In this document: positions 16,499-25,806 of the stretch, piece by piece
Numbering within the stretch: position 1 is the first letter of the stretch
Layout: each line of letters opens with the position of its first letter
Assembly: GCA_963814865.1 (NCBI GenBank)
Contig: CAWFEN010000010.1
Span: 186,001-250,000, forward strand
Direction: 5' to 3'
Origin: AP-15 sp963814865
GTDB taxonomy: Bacteria; Pseudomonadota; Alphaproteobacteria; ATCC43930; CGMCC-115725
Length of the DNA stretch: 64,000 nt
Made by a program: the position numbers and the translations under genes
Notes under the pieces: model-generated
The model's input: only the letters and a program-made list of their open reading frames with translations
The model's database searches: none
What the model was told of the DNA's origin: nothing

Positions 16499-17350
16499 TT
16501 ATCCGGCGACGCGCGCGCCGGCGAAATCGCGCAGCGCCGCGATCAGATGAGTGATGTCGGCCTGCAATCGGGGAAAGCCCGAATTCTTTTCAAATGTCTT
16601 CTGATCCATGTAGAGCGCGCGGTCGACCTCGATCTGCAGGCTGTGGCGGTCTTGTGCCGGCCGCCCCTGTCGTTTGACGATTTCGACGCCCTTATAGATC
16701 TCGTTGATGCGCACGTCATAGCCGCGGCCGCGCAGCACCCGGGCGACGAAATCGGTGAATTCGCGGGCGCAGGTCGTGCCGTCGCGATCGCCCAGCACGA
16801 AATCGGCGGGCCGCCCTACGTCGCGCGCGCTGCGCCGGGACGGCATCGAATGGCAGTTGACATGCCACACGACGCCGAATTTGCGGTGCGAGCGGGTGCA
16901 GGCCTCGTCGAGAACGCGGTGATAAGGAGCGTGGCAGCGCTCGACCCGGGCGAGCACCTCGGCAACCCTCAGCTTGCCGTTGTAAATCTGCGTATCGGGC
17001 CGGGCGACGCGGCGCACCAGCCCGAGGCCGGCCCGAGTCATGAGCGAGGGCGACAGCGGGGCCGGCCAAACCCCGTCGATCAGCGCGTCGTCGATGTCGT
17101 CGACCGCCCGGTTGGGGTCGAGATAGCTGCGCGGAAACAACGCGCCGATCAATGTCGCACCATGCTGGGGCGCCGCGCCGTAGAGCTCGTCGACATAAGC
17201 GTCCTCGGCGCGGCGCAGCACCTCGAGTGGGCAGCAATACCGGAAATCCTCGGGATAGTGCGACCCGCTGTGCGGCGAATCGAAGACCAGCGGCACCTCC
17301 GTCCCTTGCGGGTCGCGCCGCCACAGAACGCCGGGAATTTCAAAACTCAT
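16499..17350 (-). CDS. N-formylglutamate amidohydrolase family protein
   Basis: Zinc-type amidohydrolase of the N-formylglutamate deformylase family (last step of one histidine degradation route, giving formate and glutamate). Motifs are VFDSPHSGSHYPEDF near residue 25, RSYLDPNRAVDDID and WHVNCHSMPS, with HSLQIEVDRALYMD in the C-terminal third. 283 residues. It heads the operon with dioxygenase copy 2 and the PPOX gene. No other hut gene is nearby, so another N-acyl amino acid may be the substrate. Confidence 0.8.
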   Translation of the reverse strand: MSFEIPGVLWRRDPQGTEVPLVFDSPHSGSHYPEDFRYCCPLEVLRRAEDAYVDELYGAAPQHGATLIGALFPRSYLDPNRAVDDIDDALIDGVWPAPLSPSLMTRAGLGLVRRVARPDTQIYNGKLRVAEVLARVERCHAPYHRVLDEACTRSHRKFGVVWHVNCHSMPSRRSARDVGRPADFVLGDRDGTTCAREFTDFVARVLRGRGYDVRINEIYKGVEIVKRQGRPAQDRHSLQIEVDRALYMDQKTFEKNSGFPRLQADITHLIAALRDFAGARVAG

Positions 17351-17436
17351 GGCGCAAATTTACGGATGGCGCGGCCGGCGGGCAAGCGAATGCGCCGTCG
17401 CTGGCGCTGTTGGGCGGTTGTCGCTAAGATCTTCGC

Positions 17437-18600
17437 ATGAGCGGAACGGCGATCGACACCCTCGACATGGTCCGGCGGCTCGTCGGCTTTGACACGACGA
17501 GCCGGGGCTCGAACCTGGCGCTGATCGAGTTCGTCCGCGACCACCTCGACCGCCACGGCGTGGCGGGCGAGCTGGTGTTCGACGAGACCGGGCGAAAGGC
17601 CAATCTCTACGCGACAATAGGCCCCGCCGACGCTGGCGGGATCATGCTGTCGGGACACACCGATGTCGTCCCGGTCGATGGTCAGGATTGGCTGAGCGAC
17701 CCGTTTGCCGCGACCGCCAGGGACGGCAGGCTGTTCGGGCGCGGCACCGCGGACATGAAGAGCTTCATTGCCGCCGTGCTGGCATTGGTGCCGGAACTCG
17801 TGGGGCGCCGATTGCGGATGCCGATCCATCTCGCCTTCTCCTATGACGAGGAAACCGGCTGCCGCGGCGTGCGCCGGCTGATCGCGGCCCTCGCCGCGCG
17901 CCCGGACCGGCCCCGCCTGTGCATTGTCGGCGAGCCGACCATGATGCAGCCGGTGACCGGGCATAAGGGCAAGCGCAGCTTTCACGGCCGGGTCACCGGG
18001 TTCGAATGCCACTCGGCGCTCGCCCATCAGGGCGTGAACGCGGTCGAGGCTGCCGCCGAGCTCGTCGCCGTGCTGAAATCGATGGCGCGGCGCCGGCGCG
18101 ACGCCGGCCCCTTCGACCCCGATTACGAACCGCCTTACACGACGATCCACACCGGAATGATCTCCGGCGGCACCGCGCTCAACATCGTCCCCAAGGATTG
18201 CGTCTTCGATTTCGAGTTCCGGCTGCTGCCCGGCGAGGACCCGGATGCGCCGCTGCGCGAATTGCGGGCCTTTGCCGACGAGCGTCTGTTGCCGGAGATG
18301 CGCGCGATCCGCTCCGAGGCGGCGATCGACTTTGACGAGCTGAGCGCCTTTCCCGGTCTCGACACCGCCGCAGACGCCGAGATAACCCGGCTGGTGATGT
18401 CGCTGACCGGCGCAAATGCCACCGGCAAGGTCAGCTTCGGCACCGAAGGAGGGCTGTTCCAACAGGCCGGAATCCCGACGATCGTCTGTGGTCCCGGCTC
18501 GATCGAGCAGGCGCACAAGCCGAACGAGTTCATCGATCTCGATCAGATCGCGCAATGCGAGGCCTTTCTGCGACGCCTCGTCGACCATGCCGCTCTCTGA
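17437..18600 (+). CDS. argE: Acetylornithine deacetylase-like M20 peptidase
   Basis: M20-family zinc hydrolase. The metal-ligand regions are MLSGHTDVVPVDGQ, RGTADMKSF (bridging Asp), YDEETGCRG (catalytic Glu and ligand) and the C-terminal AHKPNEF. SFGTEGGLFQQAG and GPGSIEQAHKPNE match ArgE-type acetylornithine deacetylases. 387 residues. It is divergent from the N-formylglutamate amidohydrolase gene and 117 bp upstream of the AstE-like gene. Because the neighbours also cleave acyl amino acids, a catabolic deacylase role is possible instead of arginine synthesis. Confidence 0.8.
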   Translation: MSGTAIDTLDMVRRLVGFDTTSRGSNLALIEFVRDHLDRHGVAGELVFDETGRKANLYATIGPADAGGIMLSGHTDVVPVDGQDWLSDPFAATARDGRLFGRGTADMKSFIAAVLALVPELVGRRLRMPIHLAFSYDEETGCRGVRRLIAALAARPDRPRLCIVGEPTMMQPVTGHKGKRSFHGRVTGFECHSALAHQGVNAVEAAAELVAVLKSMARRRRDAGPFDPDYEPPYTTIHTGMISGGTALNIVPKDCVFDFEFRLLPGEDPDAPLRELRAFADERLLPEMRAIRSEAAIDFDELSAFPGLDTAADAEITRLVMSLTGANATGKVSFGTEGGLFQQAGIPTIVCGPGSIEQAHKPNEFIDLDQIAQCEAFLRRLVDHAAL

Positions 18601-18717
18601 CGCTGCGGCACCAGCGCCACCGATGCCGTTGCCCGCGCGACCGGATAGCCGGCCGGGCGCAAGATACCGTCTGAACCCTTCAAATCCTCGTATCCCTCAA
18701 AACTACGGGAGCGCCGG

Positions 18718-19681
18718 ATGCCCGAGCCGAATTATACGGTGGAGCTGACCCCGCCCGACATCGAGCCGTATCGCGCCGGCAATACCGCGGTCGAATACGT
18801 CACGACTTTCGACAGCGGCGTCGCCGGGCCGCATGTCCTCGTCACCGCGGTGACCCACGGCAACGAGCTGTGCGGTGCGGTTGCCCTCGACCGTCTGTTC
18901 CGCGCCGGGTTGCGGCCTCGGCAGGGCAAGCTGACCTTGGCCTTCGACAATGTCGCCGCGTATCTGAGCTTCGACCCGCGCTATCCCGTCGCTTCGCGTT
19001 TCGTCGACGAGGATTTCAACCGCCTTTGGGACCCCGCCACCCTCGACGGCCCGCGCCAGTCGGTCGAGCTCGCCCGCGCCCGCGCCCTGCGCCCCTTTGT
19101 CGATGCCGCCGATTTCCTGCTCGACATTCACTCGATGCAGTATGCGACGGCACCGCTGATGCTGGCCGGCACGCTCGACCGGTCGGTGGCGTTGGCGCGG
19201 CGGGTCGGCATCCCCGAGCTGATCATGTGCGACGCCGGCCATGCCGCGGGGCGGCGGATGCGCGATTACGGCGCGTTTGGCGATCCCGCCTCGGCCAAGA
19301 CGGCGCTCCTGATCGAAGCCGGCCAGCATTGGCAACGCCGCACCGCCGAGGTCGCGACCGACGTGATGCTGCGCTTTCTGACTCGCCGTCGGCACGCTGT
19401 ACGCGCGACGACGCCGACTGCCATCGCCGGGCCGGATTTCGACGCGCGCTCCGCGGCAGCGGGTCATCGAGGTTACCGAGGCGGTCACCATCACCGGCGA
19501 CAGGTTCGAGTTCGTCGACGATTTCCGCGGGCTCGAAGTGCTGACGCCGAAAGGGACGTTGATCGGCCGCGACGGCGCGCGCGAGGTGCGCACCCCCTAT
19601 GACGATTGCGTGCTGATCATGCCGTCGCGCCGCCTTGCCAAAGGGCAGACGGCAGTGCGCCTCGGCCGCTTCGTCGCGTGA
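18718..19681 (+). CDS. Succinylglutamate desuccinylase/aspartoacylase family protein (frame break near 19447)
   Basis: Zinc carboxypeptidase-like deacylase. Metal and catalytic regions are VTHGNELCGAVAL, FVDEDFNRLWDP and FLLDIHSMQ. The first frame loses family character after IAGPDFDA at 19446. Removing one C (19447) continues as APRQRVIEVTEAVTITGD and then VLTPKGTLIGRDG, ending with TGA at 19679-19681. That stop overlaps the GTG of the next gene as GTGA, which supports the restored reading frame. About 320 residues when repaired. Together with the upstream ArgE-like gene it points to N-acyl amino acid breakdown. Confidence 0.75.
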
Positions 19682-20214
19682 CGGCCGCACCCGGTCGCAA
19701 GGCCGGCCGGGCCGTGCCGGCTAAGCGCAGCTTCCCGCCGATCGTCGATGCCCAGGCGCGGGTTCTCGTGCTCGGGACGCTCCCCGGCGAGGAATTGCTG
19801 CGCCGGCAGCAATATTATGCGCATCCGCGCAACCTGTTCTGGCCGATCCTGTTCGCGCTCTTCGACGCCGCCCCGGCGGCGGATTACGCGGCAAAGCTGG
19901 CCTTTGCCGCGGCGCGGCGGGTGGCGCTGTGGGACGTGTGCGCGGTCGGCGAGCGCGAGGCCAGCGCCGACGCATCGATCCGTCGTGAGGAGCCGAATGC
20001 CATCGACCGGCTGCTGGACATGCACCCACTGATCCGCGCCGTCGCCTTCAACGGCACCGGCGCGCGGCGGCTCTACGATCGCCACTTCGCCCGGCGTCCG
20101 AGCCTCGCCTATCTGGCATTGCCGTCGACGAGCCCGGCCCATGCCCGCCTCGACTTCGCCGCCAAGCTCGGCCAATGGACCGCGCTGTGCGAGGCGCTAG
20201 ACGGGCAGGTCTAG
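19678..20214 (+). CDS. DNA-deoxyinosine (hypoxanthine) glycosylase-like protein, uracil-DNA glycosylase fold
   Basis: Small (~178 aa) uracil-DNA-glycosylase-superfamily protein. It contains ARVLVLGTLPGEELLRRQQY, YAHPRNLFWPIL, ALWDVCAVGEREASADASI and LPSTSPAHA near the C-terminus, as in hypoxanthine-DNA glycosylases that remove deaminated adenine. GTG at 19678 overlaps the stop of the AstE-like gene (GTGA), suggesting translational coupling. The pairing with a metabolic gene is probably incidental. Confidence 0.75.
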   Translation: MTAAPGRKAGRAVPAKRSFPPIVDAQARVLVLGTLPGEELLRRQQYYAHPRNLFWPILFALFDAAPAADYAAKLAFAAARRVALWDVCAVGEREASADASIRREEPNAIDRLLDMHPLIRAVAFNGTGARRLYDRHFARRPSLAYLALPSTSPAHARLDFAAKLGQWTALCEALDGQV

Positions 20215-20250
20215 CCGGTAGAACGCGGTGGCGTTGCGCGAGAGCAGTCC
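20197..20250 (-). pseudogene. Possible 3' remnant of an amidohydrolase gene
   Basis: In the minus strand a short frame reads GLLSRNATAFYRLDLPV and stops at 20197. This looks like the conserved C-terminal tail of amidohydrolase_2-family proteins (pattern ILxxNAxxFYRL). Upstream of about 20250 the resemblance stops, so only the tail remains. It overlaps the end of the glycosylase gene and borders the small island with vapBC, so the rest may have been lost when that island arrived. Only ~17 residues support this. Confidence 0.35.
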
Positions 20251-20348
20251 GCGGCGAGATTGACGACGCTATGGCCCATTCCGCGCCCCAGCGCAATTCA
20301 GTTCGAATGATATTCGATTACCTTCGTTACCGAAACGGGAGATTGGCC

Positions 20349-20684
20349 ATGTCCGACGAAGCCGCCGTTGTTTTCACCGCCAAGAGCGTCGAGCGCATTC
20401 TCCGCGATGGGGGTACATCCTCTTGGCGCTTAGACCGCAATCACGCGCGCCAGTGTGCTTTCGCGGTATGTACCCGCAACGCCAACGCGGAATGGGTTGA
20501 GGGGCCGGAAGCCACGCGGCCTTTCTGGTGGGCACAGGGATGTATGCCGTCACCTGAGCCCGGCTACGAAAAGCGCTATTTGATCCGATTTAGTGAATAT
20601 GCGGCTCGGCGCAGCCGCATGGAGATCTTGCACCGTCCCTCCCCGCTGGACGTTCTGTTGCAGAACCCGCTTGAAGGTGTATGA
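20349..20684 (+). CDS. Conserved hypothetical protein, atypical C-terminus
   Basis: 111-residue protein of unknown function. The segment GGTSSWRLDRNHARQCAFAV followed by CTRNANAEWVEGPEA is a signature I recognise from small proteins of unknown function scattered in proteobacterial accessory regions. After RFSEYA the sequence (ARRSRMEILHRPSPLDVLLQ...) no longer looks like that family, so the 3' end may have been replaced or frameshifted. The stop overlaps the putative vapB operator. GC content is lower than in the flanking genes. Confidence 0.55.
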   Translation: MSDEAAVVFTAKSVERILRDGGTSSWRLDRNHARQCAFAVCTRNANAEWVEGPEATRPFWWAQGCMPSPEPGYEKRYLIRFSEYAARRSRMEILHRPSPLDVLLQNPLEGV

Positions 20685-20702
20685 TACCGGGAAACCATAC
20701 AC
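20677..20702. promoter_or_regulatory. Inverted repeat upstream of vapB, candidate autoregulation operator
   Basis: Perfect 7-bp inverted repeat gtgtatg - 12 nt - catacac, ending 12 bp before the vapB ATG. VapB or VapBC complexes commonly repress their own operon through such repeats. Function here is inferred from position and symmetry. Confidence 0.5.
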
Positions 20703-20714
20703 AGCAGGATCGAC

Positions 20715-20915
20715 ATGCGGACCAATATCGAGATCGATGACGAGCTCCTCGAACAAGCTCTTCGGCTTACCGGCCTCAAAACCAAACGAGCGGTTGTGGA
20801 GCAAGGCTTGCAGACGCTAATCCGCCTCGGGCGGCAACGGAAGGTCCTCGATCTCGCCGGCAAAGTCCATTGGGAAGGCAACATCGACGATAATCGCGAT
20901 CAGTCCGACCGGTGA
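20715..20915 (+). CDS. vapB: VapB-type antitoxin
   Basis: 66-residue antitoxin. The N-terminal strand-helix-helix MRTNIEIDDELLEQALRLTG and KTKRAVVEQGLQTLIR is typical of the VapB group with a ribbon-helix-helix-like DNA-binding region. The C-terminal LAGKVHWEGNIDD is the toxin-wrapping tail. It overlaps vapC by 4 nt (GTGA). Likely autoregulated through the inverted repeat just upstream. Confidence 0.85.
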   Translation: MRTNIEIDDELLEQALRLTGLKTKRAVVEQGLQTLIRLGRQRKVLDLAGKVHWEGNIDDNRDQSDR

Positions 20916-21301
20916 TCCTCGTCGACAGCTCGGTTTGGATCGACCATTTCCGCGATGCGGCCACCGAACCGGTATTGCGGTTGCGGGCGTTGATCGAGCG
21001 GGAAGCGCTGCTCGTCGGCGACCTCGTGCTTTGCGAGGTGCTGCAAGGAGTGCGTTCCGACGCCGAAGCAAGGCTGGTCGAAGAGGCGTTACGGGAATTC
21101 GAACTAGTTACTCTGATCGATCCCGAGCTGGCGATTATTGCAGCCGCGAATTACCGTCTCCTGCGCCGCCGGGGGGTGACCGTCCGGACGACGGTCGATC
21201 TCGTCATCGGCACCTTCTGCATCGAGCGCGGCCACGCTCTGCTGCATTCCGACCGAGATTTCGAACCGATGGAGCGCTTTCTCGGCCTCCACACCGTCTG
21301 A
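20912..21301 (+). CDS. vapC: VapC-type PIN-domain ribonuclease toxin
   Basis: 129-residue PIN domain. The acidic residues expected for Mg-dependent RNA cleavage are present: Asp in ILVDSSVWIDHF, Glu in LCEVLQGVR, Asp in RTTVDLVIGTFC, and Asp in LLHSDRDFEPM. Starts at GTG 20912 inside the vapB stop. Forms a complete type II toxin-antitoxin pair with vapB. It converges with the SNF2 helicase gene. Confidence 0.88.
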   Translation: MILVDSSVWIDHFRDAATEPVLRLRALIEREALLVGDLVLCEVLQGVRSDAEARLVEEALREFELVTLIDPELAIIAAANYRLLRRRGVTVRTTVDLVIGTFCIERGHALLHSDRDFEPMERFLGLHTV

Positions 21302-21324
21302 CCGCGACCGAAAGCAGCCCAACC

Positions 21325-24300
21325 TCAGCCGAGCGGCTCGAACAGGCGTTCGAGATCGGCCGCGCCGAGCGCTGCGGCGGCGCTGCCGCCGGCTTCGTAG
21401 ATCCCGGATGCCAGCGCCTTTTTGCGCTGCTGCAATTCGAGCATGCGCTCCTCGACCGTGCCCTGTGCCACGAGCTTGTAGACAAAGACCGGCCGCTGCT
21501 GGCCGATGCGGTGGGCGCGGTCGGTTGCCTGGTCCTCGACCGCCGGGTTCCACCACGGGTCGTAATGGATCACGGTGTCGGCGGCGGTCAAATTGAGCCC
21601 GGTGCCGCCGGCTTTCAGGCTGATCAGGAACAGCGGCACATTGCCTTTTTGAAAGCGTGCGACCGGGCGGGCGCGGTCGGCGGTATCGCCGCGCAGCTCG
21701 ACAAAATCGATGCCGGCCTCGGCTACCGCCGGCTTGATCAGATCGAGCATGCTGGTGAATTGCGAGAACAGCAGGATCCGGCGGCCGTCCTCGACCAGCG
21801 CCGGCAGCATCTCCATCAGGTGCACGAGCTTGGCGCTGGCCGCGACCCGGCGCGCGGCGGCGAGTTTGACGAGGCGCGGGTCGCAGCACACCTGGCGCAA
21901 TTTCAAGAGGGCGTCGAGCACGATGATGTGGCTGCGGGCGAGCCCCTTGGCCGCGACCTCGCGGCGCACCTTTTCGTGCATCGCCAGGCGCACGGTCTCG
22001 TAGAGATCGCGTTGCGGCCCGGTCAACTGGAGCGGCCTCAGGATCTCGGTCTTCGGCGGCAGATCGGCGGCGACCAGGGTCTTGGTCCGGCGCAGCAGAA
22101 ACGGCTTCAGCCGCGCAGCGAGCACGGCGCGGCGCTCGCCGTCCTGCTTTTTCTCGATCGGAGCGCGAAAGACGCGGGCAAAGCGCCTGGCGTCACCGAG
22201 CAGGCCCGGCATCAGAAAGGCGAATTGCGACCACAGCTCGCCGAGATGGTTCTCCATCGGCGTCCCGGTCAGGCACAGCCGCTGGCGTGCCCGCAGGCGG
22301 CAGACGAGGCCGGTTACCTTCGCGGCGGCGTTCTTGATCGCCTGCGCCTCGTCGAGCACCGCGACATGCCAGTCAATCGGCAGCAGATGGTCGGCGTCGC
22401 GCGGCAACAGCGCGTAGGTCGTCAGCACCAGATCGACCGCGTTGATTTTGTCGAAATGCTGCGCGCGGTCGGGGCCGTGCAATGACAGGACCCTCAGCTC
22501 GGGCGCCAGCCGCGCCGCCTCGGCGAGCCAGTTTGGCACCACGCTCGTCGGGCAGACGACGAGGCACGGCCGGTCGAGCCGGCCCTCGCGCTTTTCGACA
22601 AGGATATGAGCCAGGGTCTGCACTGTCTTGCCGAGCCCCATATCGTCGGCAAGGATGCCGCCCAGCTCGTATTCGCGCAGGAATTGGAGCCAGTTCAACC
22701 CATCGCCCTGATAGGGACGCAACTCGGTCTTGAGCCCGGCCGGTGGCTCGACCTTGGCGATCCCGGAAAAGCCCGACAGCCGCTGCGCCAATGCTCGCAA
22801 ACGCTCACCGCCGAGCCAGCGCAACCCGATCGCCGCTTCGAGCGCGGCGAGCCCGACCGCCTCGCCGGCCGATATCCCGATCCGGCCCTCGCTCGAAATG
22901 GTCTCGGGATGATAGAGCTCGACCAGGGTCGACAGGATCGCCTTGGTGCGGTCGAGCGGCAATGCCACATGGCGACCGTCAGGCAATGTGCCGAAGACCC
23001 TGCCGTTATGCGCCAGCGCGTCGAGCCCGCCCGGCGCGGCAAGGTCGCGCAACCGGGCCAGCAGCGAGGTCAGGACCGGCAGCAGCGGCACCAATCTGCC
23101 CGTCGATCTCGACCCCGAGATCGAGCGAGAACCACCAGCCGCCGCCTTCTTCGACCCCGGCCACCCATTCGCCGCCGGCATCGACGACGCGATGGCGAAA
23201 CCCGTCCTCGATCTCGACCCGCCAGCCCTCGCGCTCGAGCTGCGGCACCGCGTCGTAGATAAAGCGCGGCCAAGCCGCGGCATCATCGAAAAAGCCGAAG
23301 GCGATGTGGCCGGCATCGCCAGGGTCCGCAGTCTCGAACCGCGACAGGCCAAACCCTTCGAGCCGCTTTCTGGCCGCGCGCTCGGCGCTCAGGTTGCGGC
23401 GACGGATAATGATCTTGCTGTCCTCGACCGAACGCAGCTCGCGCGGCGCGTTGTCAGGGTCGATCACCGCCCCGCCATAGGCGTAGCCAAGCAGCGCCGC
23501 ATCGACCATTTCCTCGTCGCTCTTCGCTCGCCAATCCCGGTAATCCCAGCCGCGCTTGCGACGGCCGAGCATGAGGATCGGAACCGGCCGTTCGGTGCGC
23601 AGCTCCTCGACCATGTCGGCGCGCGGCGGCGGCAATGCCAAGCCTGGCAGGTCGCGGGCGAACCGGCCGGCGACGGCGACCGCCTGGTCGATCGTGACCG
23701 GCGGCGCCGACAAGGCGATCTTGACGAGCGGGCGCGCGATGTCGAACGCGATCGGCCCGACGACATGCCGTTGCGGATCGACATACCAGGGCGATGCGGC
23801 GGGCAGCACGACCGCGTCCTCGTCGTCGAGCCGGGCCGCGATCGTCTGCCGGCCGTCGCTGCCGAGCTGCCAGGCGAGCCGGCCGGGCACCGCCGGTCCC
23901 AGGCTCAGCGCCGGCGAGGCGAGCTCGCGCCAGCGGCAGCGGCCGGTAGCGACGATCCGCCGGATCAGCAGATCGACGAGATCGGGGTCTTCGGGCAATG
24001 GCGGCGGCGACTGCCACAGCCCGCCGCTCAGCAGCCGCAGGACGGCGCGGTCGTCGGGCTGCACATATTTGGCGGTGGCATTCTGCAATTGCTGGATCGG
24101 GCACGCGCGGTCGGCGCCCCAGCCGCCCGCTTTGAGCACGCGCACGACGCGCAGATCGAGGACAAAGGACGCGCCCGGCCGGGGCGGGCGATCGAGGCGA
24201 TAGACCAGCTGCTCGGGCGCGGGCGTGGCGGTCGCCGTGCGCGACAGCTGGTGCAGCCAGTCGCCCACCGGCCCGGAGAGCGGGTCCTTCTCGATCGGCT

Positions 24301-24634
24301 GGAGCTGCGGCGGGTGCTTCAGCGCCTCCAGCAGCACTGCCACTGCGTGCTTGCAGTTGTGGCCGACCGGGCAGCTGCATTGCGCCGACAATCTGACCGG
24401 ATCGCTGCTGCCGATCTCGACAAAGACATGGTAGGGCCGCGGCCGCGTCCCCTGGACCGAGGCGATCAGGCGCTGGCCACCCTTGTCAGCGCGCAGGTCG
24501 CGCACCGCACCGCGGCGCTGATAGGGCCGCGCCTTGCCGATAGCGCCGGGGAAGCAGCGGTCGATATCGTCCTCGTCGAATGGAAACCATTCGACCGCAG
24601 ATGGCCGAACGCCGAGTGACGGAAAGTCGTGCAA
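21325..24634 (-). CDS. SWIM-zinc-finger SNF2-family helicase (frame break at 23095)
   Basis: Large SWI2/SNF2 ATPase. The N-terminal part (from ATG 24634) carries a SWIM zinc finger, CSCPVGHNCKH, near residue 87. The C-terminal part has Walker A ILADDMGLGKTVQT, the DEAQ box in VLDEAQAIKN, CLTGTPMENHLGELWSQF and the helicase C motifs LISLKAGGTGLNLT and ATDRAHRIGQ. The two halves lie in different frames. Deleting one A (complement of t at 23095) joins GVEIDGQ to LVPLLPVLTSLLARL, restoring about 1,100 residues. Role: DNA- or chromatin-remodelling helicase of unknown target. Probably one intact gene with a sequence error. Confidence 0.8.
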
Positions 24635-24851
24635 GGGAGCCGTCCGTATCGCGGGTGAGACCGCACGGCTCAGGGATCTGCCGCCCGGGTCGTCGATCCA
24701 TGGCGATCGTTCGAGGCGGGGTCAAGGGTGCGTGTCGGCTGCTTGAGAACCTTGCGCGGCTCGCCCCTTGCCGCCGACACTCGGCGGGTCGGTGCCTCGA
24801 ATCGCATGCTATGATCGCGGCTCGGGCACGGGCCCTCGGGAGGAGCCGGCG

Positions 24852-25646
24852 ATGGACCGCGAATTCGAGACAATTCTGTCGGAGGACCGTGGCAACGGGG
24901 TCGCCCTCTTGACCCTGAACCGGCCCCAGGTCGCCAATGCGCTCAACACCCGGATGGGGCACGATCTGCTCGCCTTTTTCGAGGCGATCAACGCCGCGCC
25001 GGCGCAGGTACGCTGCATCGTGCTGACCGGTGCGGGTGAGCGCGCCTTTTGCGCCGGCGGCGACCTCAAAGAGCGCAACGGCATGACCGACGAGGCATGG
25101 CAGGACCAGCACCTCCTCTTCGAGCGCATGGTCCGCGCCTTTATCGCCTGCCCGGCTCCGGTGATCGGCGCGGTCAACGGCGCGGCCTATGCCGGGGGCT
25201 GCGAATTGGCGCTGTGCTGCGACTTCATCTATGCCGCGGAGACCGCGCGGTTCGCTCTGACCGAGGTCACACTCGGCATTATGCCGGGCGCCGGCGGCAC
25301 CCAGAATTTGCCGCGTGCGGTCGGCGAGCGTCGCGCCAAGGAGATCATCCTGACCGGCCGCCCGTTCACCGCGGCTGAGGCGTATGACTGGGGCATGGTC
25401 AACCGCCTGTGCGGGCCGGGCCGGGCCGTCGACGAAGCATTGGAAACCGCGCGCCAGATCGCCGGCAACGCCCCGATCTCGGTGCGGCAGGCCAAGCACG
25501 CGATCCATCTCGGGATGCAGATGGATCTCGCCAGCGGCATGATGCTCGAGATCGAGGCGTACAACCGCATGGTTCCGACCGCGGATCGCCGCGAAGGCAT
25601 CGCCTCGTTCAACGAAAAGCGCAAGCCGCGCTACCAGGGCCGGTAA
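24852..25646 (+). CDS. Enoyl-CoA hydratase/isomerase family protein
   Basis: Crotonase-fold enzyme of 264 residues. Oxyanion-hole segments are AFCAGGDLKERNG and NGAAYAGGCELALCCD. The Glu-containing region EVTLGIMPGAGGTQNLPRAVG is complete. Acts on enoyl-CoA esters in beta-oxidation-type breakdown. ATG at 24852 follows GGGAGGAG. It lies 160 bp upstream of the class III CoA transferase, on the same strand, so the two may act on the same acyl-CoA. Confidence 0.85.
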   Translation: MDREFETILSEDRGNGVALLTLNRPQVANALNTRMGHDLLAFFEAINAAPAQVRCIVLTGAGERAFCAGGDLKERNGMTDEAWQDQHLLFERMVRAFIACPAPVIGAVNGAAYAGGCELALCCDFIYAAETARFALTEVTLGIMPGAGGTQNLPRAVGERRAKEIILTGRPFTAAEAYDWGMVNRLCGPGRAVDEALETARQIAGNAPISVRQAKHAIHLGMQMDLASGMMLEIEAYNRMVPTADRREGIASFNEKRKPRYQGR

Positions 25647-25806
25647 TCTCCAACCCCTTGAACAAGTGCGACCCTGCCGCCCTCGCCCACCCGGCTGGCC
25701 GGCTGGGGCTCTCCCCTCCCGCATGCGACGGTTTTGCAGAACCGCGAAAACTGCGAGTATGGCGGCGAAGATGCCGCGGACGCCTGCTTTCAAAGGAGTG
25801 ACAGAG

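Noticed and set aside
22943..24619. Plus-strand open frame of 558 codons
   Set aside because: Antisense to the SWIM/SNF2 helicase N-terminal half, which carries the CxCx zinc finger.
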